A stretch of DNA of 64,000 nucleotides from Carya illinoinensis (taxonomy: Eukaryota; Streptophyta; Magnoliopsida; Fagales; Juglandaceae). The notes beneath the pieces were generated by a model, which was given only the letters and a program-made list of their open reading frames with translations, was not told where the DNA came from and ran no database searches. Shown here in pieces: positions 12,644 through 23,031 of the stretch. The stretch spans positions 44,199,520 through 44,263,519 of the forward strand of contig NC_056762.1 of assembly GCF_018687715.1 (NCBI RefSeq), in the 5' to 3' direction. Within the stretch, counting starts at the first letter, position 1; each line of letters opens with the position of its first letter. Made by a program: the position numbers and the translations under genes.

Positions 12644-13740
12644 GATAGTGGAGTTTTCTGGTATGGGTTATTTTCCCACTGAGTCATACATGACTGGTAT
12701 GAACCAGATTTATACGTAGCTAAATTTGTAGATGGCCTTGACCCAGAAGGTTTTCTGTTGGTGTTTCAGTTTCAAAATCTCATGAAGTCAAAAATTACTT
12801 GTTGTGTGTAGTGTGAAGATGATGAATAGAATTTTTCACTTTGGATATTCATATCCAAATATAAAAAATATATTCATTATCATTTTTCTCATCATCTCAT
12901 GATATGGCATCTAGATGATACGTGATGTGAAATGTAATAAATAATCTCTAATTATCTAATATTACATTATGAGATAATAAAAAAATAATAAAAATTTAGA
13001 TAATGAGTAGTATTACTGATCCAAATAATAAAAATTTAGATAATGAGTAATATTACTAATCCAAATATGATGGGTGGGTGGTGTGGTGTGTTGAAGTAAA
13101 CGTGCTTAGACCAATGGGCTCTTGCCCTCAAATTTCTAAATGCTCATGCAGTAGCAACTTCTCCCAGGCTCGACCTTCGTACGTGCTACCAAATATTCAT
13201 TCTTTTTAAGTATGAACGCCCAAGTGACCAAAATTCCCACTCCTCAAAAATAAGTTGGTTACATATAAAAGAATATATATGATCATTGTTTCCATGTACG
13301 CATTGTATTGTAAAAAATGCCATACTTTAGTAAATGAGCATTTAAAATAACATAGAAACAGAGGATGGGGGACTTTTTGTTTATGTTTCAGTAGGAAAAT
13401 AAATAAAAAAGGATCAAAATCTCTTTGAATTTCAAGTGACAAAAAAAATAATAATATCTTTACATTTCATTTACTATTGTTTTATTATTCAATTTTTTTC
13501 TTTTAACTATTGAAATCTGGATTAAAAATTTCATAGACTTTCTTGCAATTCTTTGAGTCAATTTTTATAAAATTAAATTTATTTTTAATTAATTTATATG
13601 ATTACATTGATTAATTAAATTTATTTATTTTTAAATTATACAATAAAATCAAGTTATGAATTTTTTAATTCAGATTTAAATAGAGAAATAATAAATGAAA
13701 CGTAATATATCGTTATCCAAAGAAAAAAAAAAAATCAGGG
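12644..13740. other. 3' flank of GDPDL copy 2 and spacer
   Basis: Contains the presumed 3' untranslated region and a 41-bp tandem duplication (12984-13065). The rest is AT-rich and no gene could be supported. Confidence 0.5.
12984..13065. repeat. 41-bp tandem duplication
   Basis: Two adjacent units beginning AATAATAAAAATTTAGATAA differ at only a few bases, such as GAGTAG versus GAGTAA and CTGATCC versus CTAATCC. Confidence 0.85.
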
Positions 13741-13742
13741 CA

Positions 13743-14113
13743 TCACATCAGCCATTTGAGCATGCCCCCAAACCATATGCCACTTTCCTTTGAGTCTGAC
13801 CAAGTCTTCCACAAGTCTTCCGCCGCGGATTTGAAGGCGCTAGCTCCATCCAAATCTTGATTTATTTGGACCGAGTAAACCATTTCGCTGAAGGACCAAT
13901 CAAAGTCCTCATCCTCTTGTCTTCCATCCTGGTCCTTCCCACGTGCTGCCATATGGGCTTCACTTCCACAGAAGCTTCCTTCCCCAATAATACCGTCTGG
14001 TGGTATCTGACAAAAGAAGGTCCCCCCATTTCGTCACATCTTATATATTTAAGAACTTCCCCAGTAGCAGTAATCTGAGGGCGACAATGTCTTTGTTGAA
14101 TCGGTCGTCTCAA
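13743..14113 (-). other. Possible minus-strand gene fragment, unrecognised
   Basis: Two overlapping minus-strand frames cover this more GC-rich island. The downstream one (13743-13952) reads MAARGKDQDGRQEDEDFDWS and later SAAEDLWKTWSDSKESGIWF; the other (13862-14113) reads GGPSFVRYHQTVLLGKEAS. Composition and codon choice look protein-like compared with the AT-rich surroundings. The two frames could be one gene with a frameshift or intron near 13950, but no convincing splice pair was found. I do not recognise the family. A relic of a single-exon gene is the simplest reading. Confidence 0.3.
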
Positions 14114-15454
14114 TCTGACACCGTTCTTCGTATTCTGTCTGTCTAGTAGACAGTGTCTACGGGGGTTCTGAGTTTTACACTTTTATTTTCTTTAAAAATA
14201 TAAAAAATAAAAAATATTTAATATTTGAGTAGGTAGGGGATCATTCAAACAAGTCTTTATAGCTTAAAATAGTAGCGATTGCAATGTCTGGCTGTGTATC
14301 ATTTTTTTCTTTTTATGTGCAAGTTGTTTAAATTAATTCAAACTTGCATGCAGTGCCACTCGTTTTGAGATTTTGTTTGAGTTTTGTGACTTACATTTTG
14401 GCTTGAAAATGGTATATTTGGCATTTGAATCTTTGATCGTGTTCACATGGCTATATTGGCGTATCATATTATATAAAATAAAGTTATCAGTGTGTAAAGC
14501 TGAACATTCATATCACTTAAATGGAAAGTTTGTTAGATGGGCGTCGTGGTGATTCATAGAGCTGGAAAAGAAGTGGGAATGATTCGCATCACTTTAAGAA
14601 ACCTTTGGGCTAAAATGTTAGTAGCCGAAGACCTTTTCATTTTTAACAACAGGAGAAAAGGACTGTTAACAAAAGTAGTGGTTTGGAGTGGAAAGAGGGT
14701 ATCCAATCCCAATGACCTTTGCATTTAATTTGCATAAAAAAGGATATACCTTTTTTCTTAGGACCCATTCCCACACGTCTTTCCGCGTTGCTCCTCTCAT
14801 TTTCACTTGTGATTCCTTTATTGCTCTCCACATAATCTCATATTTATTTTGGAAAATAATGCATTCCCAACTTTCTTTTGCTTTTTTAGGTACGGGTCAT
14901 TTTTATAAAATAATTTATTAATAAAATATAATTATATAAGAAATTATAAAAATAATTATTTGTGTATCATTACTGATTTATTTTAATGTTTACATTTTAA
15001 AAAATTGAATTAGTTATTATTTTTGTGTAAAAATTTTAAAAAAATTTAATAATAAAATAAAATGAGATTAAACATTTTCTAAATCTAAACAAAACCTCAA
15101 TCTTCATCAATTTATGTTATAATTAATTTAGTTAGAAATATTATGACGAAGAAATTGAATAATAGGAAGTGTGTAATCGGTGATACAGAGATTCTCAAAG
15201 GGTTCCAAAAGCCAAAAAAGAAAAAAAAAAATCACATGAAAAACGACTCGTTTACTGACTTGCATTTTACGCAATGACTCAACTCCAAGTATTTTAATTT
15301 GAAATTTTCAAATTTTTTTTTCTCAAAGATAGAACAGTCGCCGACGCCGACGTTTCACCATCTATGGCCCAAAACCACTGTCGTGCGTGTAGTCTGTAAC
15401 GTTTACAAAGGTAGTGGGTCCCAAGACTTCAAAGAAACAGTTTTTTTTTTTTTT

Positions 15455-15615
15455 TAATTTTATTACGTACAAATAAAATCACTATATAAATTAATACTAA
15501 TTTATTCATATTTAAAATTTAAATTGATATTATTTTAAATAAAATTTACATTTTAAACAATCATATTAAATTAGCATATATATTAATATATAATTATATT
15601 TATAATTAGATTTTT
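15455..15615 (+). mobile_element. AT-rich MITE, related to 51117-51286
   Basis: The core ATACTAATTTATTCATATTT plus the following AAATTTAAATTGATATTATT is closely similar to the reverse complement of the insertion that distinguishes the two RPS8 duplicates at 51117-51286, which shows that this is a dispersed family. Confidence 0.55.
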
Positions 15616-16147
15616 CTTTCATTATAATTATTGAGTAAAATAATATTTCTTTTATCATTTATCATTTATTTTTATTTTTACTTTAATGTGACGTGTTTAA
15701 TCTAAAAAATAATATCATCGTATAAATCAATTGTGAATGAGTTGACCTTGGTGTTGGATTCTTACGGTATCCTTTTATTTTAATGGTTGGTGGTTAATAT
15801 TAACCAAAAAAAATTGCGATAAACGCATTTAATAAAAAATTGATTAAAAAAATACTAGATATAATAATAAATTATGAAATCGGCATGCATTTAAAAAAAA
15901 TATAAATAATATTTTTAAATATACTCATTTTCATTTTTTTAAAAATATATTGTACTTGTATATTTTCAGAGGAATGTAAATATCAATTTATTTTTAAAAT
16001 ATATATATATATTTTTTAATAAATTTAGTGTGATATATCATATATTTATATATAATAAAAGAATTTTAAGCTAATTTGTAAAGTATTTTTTTGTTATTGT
16101 GTCTGAAGCGCATACATGTATTTCCTTTTCCTTGTATTTATTATATG

Positions 16148-16305
16148 AAAAATGTTACATATAAATATCGTGTAATTACTTTGAAAGAAAATAAGATCTA
16201 TAATTAAAAAATTAACTTTTTTTTATATGAATCTCATATTAATTTATTTTTTTAAAACGATTTCATGTTATTTATACAACTACGACTGTAAATATCATTT
16301 CTCGT
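16148..16305. mobile_element. MITE with GTTACAT / CGACTGTAAATATCATTTCTC-type ends
   Basis: The right end reads ACGACTGTAAATATCATTTC and the left end AAAAATGTTACATATAAATA. The arrangement resembles the elements at 6300, 22545 and 39898. Confidence 0.45.
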
Positions 16306-17064
16306 ATACACTAAGACCAAGACCAAGACCAAGACCATTTTGCGCGTTTTGCTAACATCATGTGTTGGTGGGCCCAATCATTGCGTACCGCGTTTACACT
16401 TGCCAGATTGGATATCGCTATGTTGTGGGCCCCGCTCTAGCTGTGTTCCATTTAGCTGTGTCCCGAAAATAATGACCGGCTTCGGTTGAAGGGCGCCAGG
16501 ATGGAACTTTTGACTTGATCGTTTGTCCACGTAACAATAAAATAAGGGCCGTTGGGAGTCTAGGACAATAAAGAAATTTTTTTAATATTAAATTTATAAA
16601 TCGACGTACATGATATTTTTTTACAACAAAAGAATTTTATATTTTAACCGATTGGTAAGTTTTGAATTTATTTTTATAATTGTTTTTAATGATTAAATCA
16701 TTTTTCTAATTTTTTTTAAAAGAATTATTTTTTTATTAAAATTTAAATAATAAGTTGAGATGGTTTATAAATAATAATATAATATTTAAGTTAAGTTGAT
16801 ATAAGTTAAAAATAATTTGAGATAATATATTTCATAGAGTTTTGAAAAATAAAAGAAAAAATTGAATAAAAATATTATAAAATAAAAATATTATTAAGAT
16901 ATAATTTTTAATATAATTTTTATTTAAAAATTAAAAAAAAGTAATATTTTATTCAAAAAGTTAAGTAAGTTTTAATAATTATTAAAATTAAAATGTGTTT
17001 GTATTTATTGTGTTTAAATATTGAAATGAAATAAAATAAAATGAAAATATCTTTTTATCCAAAT

Positions 17065-17265
17065 TGGGACTAAGGTTAAATTTAGATAGTGAGTTAAAAT
17101 AAGATAAGTTAATATAAAAGTTGAAACGTGAATAAAATATTATTAAAATATTATTTTTTAATATTATTATTATTTTAAAATTTTAAAAAATTAAATTATT
17201 TATTATATTTTATACAAAAATTTTGAAAAAAATGTTTCTTATGTCCAAACAGACTCTGATACTCT
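17065..17265. mobile_element. Degenerate MITE, 'GTTTGGAT' family
   Basis: Begins TAAATTTAGATAGTGAGTTA, and the other end reads TTATGTCCAAACAGACTCTG. The ends and the TATTATTTTTTAATATTATT core match the clearer copy at 24735-24945. A further diverged copy may occupy 16690-17060. Confidence 0.4.
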
Positions 17266-17742
17266 TTATTATTTATAAAAGAATTGTATTCAGTAATTAC
17301 ATGCACATTATTAGCAGTATGATTTCAAAAGTTATAAAGATTTCGATTTTTAACGCGAACAACGGTTGTTAAGTCGTGTTTGGGACAGGTGAGTGTACCA
17401 CAGACTGGCACCGTCGCAAGGTCTCTCGCGTTCAGATAACAACAGAAACCGCTCGGCTTGTCAAGCCGACTTGGAGCAGCCCCTTCCGAAGCAACGAGAA
17501 TACGCGTAGTCGAAAAACAAGAAAAGGAGATTAATTAAAACATTATAGTTAATCAAATAAGTACAAGGGCAATTTTAGGCTTCACAAAAATATGTTTTTA
17601 TATATATATATAAATGTAAATTCAGAATGGCCAGCCCGAAAAACTTCAGAGCACAACCTCACCTCTCTCTCTCTCTCTCTGAGCTGAGCAAATCGCTCAC
17701 ATTTTCCAAGAAAACCCGATCTCCGGAAGTTACTGAGCTTCT

Positions 17743-20700
17743 ATGATTTGCCGGCGAGTTTTTCCGGCGATGTTTAACTCACGCGGTCGAACCTTGTTTA
17801 TTCTTCTGCTTCACTCGGTAGTAGCAGCTCTGGTCTCTGCTCAGGGATCTAACAAGACAAGTATCTGGCCTACACTTAGCGGTTTGTGTTTTGCCTCAAG
17901 CTCCCACCCCCCTCTCTGCCCTTCCTTTTTAAAAAAAATAATAATAATAATGTGATTTTTCTGCTGGATTATTTTCTGTCTGGTTGACGAGAAAACGAAG
18001 TAAAGGAAAACTAGATTTTCTATCCTTTTGGTTTTTTTTGGGGGGGGGGGGGGCCTGGGCGGGTTTGTCACCAAGCTTAGATGATTAAGCTGGATGAACA
18101 AGAATTTTTATCCTGTTCGGGTTCTTAAGTAAGGAGCATTTCCTAGTAACCAAATCTGGTCTCGTTCTTCTATTTTTCGATTTTTTTGTTTTAATTCTCA
18201 ACAGCCAAATGAATCTTCATGCTTCGTGTTGCTCTTTTCCTTCGTGCAATGAAAATCGAAAACTCAGCTGACGAGATGTGATGTATTAAGTGAAACGAAG
18301 AGACATGAAGAATTGTAATCTCCATAAATTGATCTGAATAGCTTGATTTATCCCCCCAAGTTTTTCTTTTTGTTTTCTTTAATTAAAAGAATCTCATCGT
18401 GTAAGCGGTAGTTTTGTTGGCTTGCTTTTGTGGTTCTATTAGGTCATATATGACAGTAGAAATTGACAAACTTTATAATTTTTGGGAACAGAAAGGTCAA
18501 AATGATGTGGACGATTACATTTGGCAAGAACTTTTGGAGGGATGTTCCCGTAAACATTTCCACCGCTATTTGTGTGACATAAAATGGGGCACTACCTGAA
18601 ATCTTAAATTAAGCCAATCTTGGCTAGGACCAATAATATTATTGTAACCACTCACTCTTGTTGTTTCTACTTGACATGGGATTCTATCACACATGAAACG
18701 TTCGTGATTATTTTTAGCTACCTGTTGCATGAGCTAATTGATATGATCTGATTATTTTGTAGGTAAGCGGCCTTTAGTCATTGCGCGCGGTGGGTTTTCA
18801 GGGCTATTTCCTGATTCTAGTAATATTGCCTATGATCTGGCGCTGCAAATTAGTGTGCCCGATGTGTTCTTATGGTGTGATGTGCAATTGACAAAGGATA
18901 GAGCTGGGATCTGTGTGCCCGACATAAAGTTGGATAATGCAACTGACATTTCTTTGGGTGTTTACAAAAGCAGGAGAAAGGACTATCTTGTTAATGGGGC
19001 CCCTACCAGAGGATGGTTTTCGGTGGATTTCACCTTTAGTGAGCTAGCAACTAATGTCTTCTGTAAGTCTGAGTAGTAGTCATTGGCAACTTTTTCTTTA
19101 CTTCTCTCTCGTATAGGCTATTCGGAGGCCTAGGGAACCATCCTTTTTTATTGTTTAACATATAGTTGGATGCCTATTGTTCAAGTACATTCTTATGCAC
19201 GTCTGAGATGAATACGGAGGATTAGGATTCAAATACTGTTTTCCAATGTCTTTAGAGTAAATGTAGTTATGCTTCCCCTCTTTCAAAATACTGTTAAAGT
19301 TGCTATCAGACTGTGTTGTCGCTTATTTAATATGCTCTTTTGCATTAGCAATTGATGCAAATTTCTCTGTTTAATACCAGTAACTCAAGGAGTCTATTCT
19401 CGAACTAATAAATTTGATGGCAATGGCTTCCAAATTCTCACCGTTCAAAACTTGACTGCAATTATGAAACCACCAGCAGGCTTATGGTTGAACATTCAGG
19501 TAAAGAAAGACTATAAACTGTCTTACATTAAATTTTTCTTTGCCTTTGTTATAAGAATATTTATCCAATCATGTAGGATGTGGCTTCTCAGCTATCATTT
19601 TGAGTAACCTTTTATTCTAACACTTTTTCAGCATGATGCATTCTTTGCACAACGCAATTTAAGTATGAGAAGCTTTGTACTTTCGGTGTCGAGAAGTGTG
19701 ACAATTGGTTATATTTCATCACCAGAGGTGGGTTTTCTAAGAAGTATAATGAAACGATTTAATCCAAGCACGACAAAACTGGTCTTCAGGTTTCTAGGAC
19801 CGGATGAGATCGAGCCTTTAACCAACCAGACATATGGTGCTCTGTTAAAGAATCTTACGTTTATCAAGACATTTGCCTCTGGAATTCTCATTCCCAAAGC
19901 TTACATATGGCCTGTAGATGCAAGTCTTTATTTACAACCTCATACCACTGTTGTCGTAGATGCTCATAAGGCAGGGCTAGAAGTGTTTGCATCAGATTTT
20001 GCAAATGACGTTCCATTTAGCTTCAATTACAGTTATGATCCATTATCTGAGCAATTGTCTTTCATTGACAATGGTGACTTTTCCGTTGATGGTTTGGTGA
20101 CGGACTTCCCAATGACTTCATCAGCGGCAATAGGTAACTTATTTTATTCACTTTGTAAGAATAGTTTTCATAATCAAGTATGGGTTCATTATCAGGTCTT
20201 ATTTTCCTTCTGAGCATTTCTTTTTTAATTTCACTTATAAATAAAATAAAATAAAATAAAATTATCAGGTCTTATTTCGGTTTTGATTTCGGAACTTCCT
20301 GAATGAAACTTGATTTGGCTATCTGAACCCCTGGACAGATGTATTTATTTGAAATGATCAAATTAAATAAGTCTTTAATTCCTTGTGGGTTTGGCTACCC
20401 CCTTGTTTGATTTTTCTTTGGCCTGTATCTTGACCTTGAAGTACCTCCAATGTGAAATGTTTGACCATTCTTTGGTGCAATCATGTGATATTAGTGCGCA
20501 TTTTCAGATCACCTTGATTGAGCTCCTTTCGTTTCGTTTAAAATTGGTAGTTTACTACAGATGAATCCATGAGTTATCCTATGTTTTCATGAGAAGTTAA
20601 AGAAGCCCCTGTCTATTAGCAAAGTTTGAAAAACTTCCACAACCCCGCCCTTGGCAGACCATGCTGGAAGGCCATTGACGGGTGGTTGTGGTTGGGGCTA

Positions 20701-22996
20701 GAAATCATTATGCAATATGTTTTTAGGAAATTTTTCAATTTTTTTGTTCTCAAACCTAGGGCTACCTTTAATGCGAAGCACCTTATCAAGTTATTATAGT
20801 AGTCGAATGCATTTGCTCTCTGAGTACTTGCATATATTTCTCTATGCTATGTGCTGCAATTGTATAGTTGAAAACAGAAGCATTGAATTGCATAACAGAA
20901 ATAGATGGATAACTCTGATGCAAACGGTGCTTTTGTTCTTTTCTGAATCTCAGACACAAACATTAGTTTTTTATAATTGAATTGTTGGCCACTTATTTCA
21001 ATTAATATTTCCTTCAAGATGCTGATTTCTCCTCATACTGCAGATTGCTTTGCTCATCTAGGCAAGAATGCTACAGCACAAGGTATATCCCTCTTTCATA
21101 TTGCTTCTGATAAAAGCTTTAAGACTTTTTTTCCCTGCTCATAACTGATAATGTTAAACTTGTTCCTTCACCTTGTTCACTATCCAGCAAAGCCTTTGGT
21201 TATCTCCAAAAATGGAGCAAGTGGAGATTACCCTGGGTGCACAGACTTAGCATATATGAAAGCTATTGAAGACAAAGTAGATGTCCTTGACTGCCCTGTT
21301 CAATTGGCTAAGGATGGAACGCCATTCTGCTTAAGCACGATCAATCTGATAGATAGCACAACAGTTGCCCAATCAGGGTATAGCAACCTTACAACTTCTA
21401 TTCCAGAGATTAAGGCAGGGAGTGGAATATTTGCCTTTAACATGACATGGATTCAGATTCAAGGATTGACACGTAAGTCAGATTTGGTTCTCCTCACTGA
21501 AAGCTTTTGTGCTTTGGAAAATGTTATACTTCAAAATTTTGTTTTGCAGTTATTGTTAACCCAGGGGATAAATATCCGCCCTTTCTACTACCTAAATTGT
21601 AGCTGCTGGAAATTTGACCGCCTGTTGTATCGATGTTATTAGTGATTTTAGGTAATCACACTGACATGCTGCTTGTGGTGAGGTGTAATTAGCCAGCATT
21701 TCCATACTAGTCACTTGAAACTCTTTCGGAATTGCCAATGCTATAAAATGTATACAAGACTATGACAGTTTTGACTTCATCCTATCAAAATTGTTTTACC
21801 CTGTGAAAGTGAATCTATTTCTTAACCTTTTGGGAGGCCATGTAGAATCGTGGACTGAGTAGGAAAACAAATAAGAACCCCTTGAGGGTATGCTCCCCTA
21901 GGTTTAAAGTGCAAATCTCCTTGGGTGCAAACAATCTCTAGGAGCTATCGGACTGGGAGATTTTTCCCTTAAATTATCCGAGCTGTACTTGTGGGAAACT
22001 CCTTGCCAAAAGCCTGTGCACCTGAAATTAGTCGGGACGCTGACACCTAGTGTTAATAAATAAAATAAATTAAAAACAAAAAACAAAAAAAACAAATAAG
22101 GCCCAAGTTGAGACACCCTAAATCCTTATGTGGAGAGGGCAACTTATCGCCATTTTGCATTTGCTTTCCCTATTTCTGTATCTTCTGCTGCTTTTTGGGT
22201 TTGTTATTTGACTCATATTCTGTTGTGTACTTTGTCCTGAACATTACTTCAGTGCTTGTGTTTAATTATTTTCTAATAATCCTGCAGCGGCAATAGCAAA
22301 CCCTTACTCCACTTTTAGGTTGTTTCGGAATCCAAAGAACAAAAATACAGGGAAGTTTCTAACACTGTCCGAGTTTTTGGAGTTGGCAAAGAATGCAAGC
22401 TCCCTTACTGGTGTCTTGATCAGCATAGAGGTGAGTATTTACTCAACCTCCCTATAGTTACTTAGAAATTTAAAAGAGAAAAAACCTAAAGCTAAGAGAG
22501 ATTGCAAACCAGAAATTCATGATTAGTAATTGAATAATACTACATACAGTTGTGAAATGTGCAAGTGTCATGCAGTGGTTTAGAAAACGAGTGGGATTCA
22601 CTATTCACTTTTTAAAAGTGATTGCGGTACTTGCGCATTTACGACTGCAACTATCATTTCTCTTTGTAATTTATATGAGAGAGTGCCATGCCTATTGTAG
22701 CATCCAACCTTTTGTTTACTAAGAAGCTATTCTAAACTCTTTGAGCACCTTAGTAATCCAAGGCATGTACATTTCCTGTCCTACACTAACTTGGCAATTA
22801 TTGGCTATGGGTGTCACCAAAGGGTTCGCTGGATGCTAATTGGGGGGGTCAAACCCTGCATGATGAAAAATCATGAGTTTGAGGAAACCCCTAGAAGTTA
22901 GAACTTTTTTCATGGTAACCCCAACGGGTTGGCCCAAGTGTGGAGGCTTTGGTCTTGGGAATCACTTCCTTCAATGTCCAAGGTTCAACACCTCAT

Positions 22997-23031
<35 letters not shown>

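Larger units (their letters stand above)
14114..17490. other. Long AT-rich spacer between GDPDL copies 2 and 3
   Basis: No gene supported. It holds several degenerate MITEs (15455-15615, 16148-16305, about 16690-17265) and a short (ACCAAG)n tract at about 16314-16338. Small ORFs at 14537-14921 on both strands show no family features. Confidence 0.55.

Noticed and set aside
12984..13065. Direct repeats considered as a CRISPR-like array
   Set aside because: There are only two adjacent units with no spacers, in a plant genome; this is a simple tandem duplication.
14138..14165. Palindrome CTGTCTAGTAGACAG considered as a regulatory site or element end
   Set aside because: It is short and isolated, with no partner copy, gene or target duplication nearby.
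22940..23000. tRNA gene suggested by A-box and B-box-like motifs
   Set aside because: The sequence around them does not fold as a cloverleaf with a proper acceptor stem, and the block has an A tail and target duplication, so it is a SINE.
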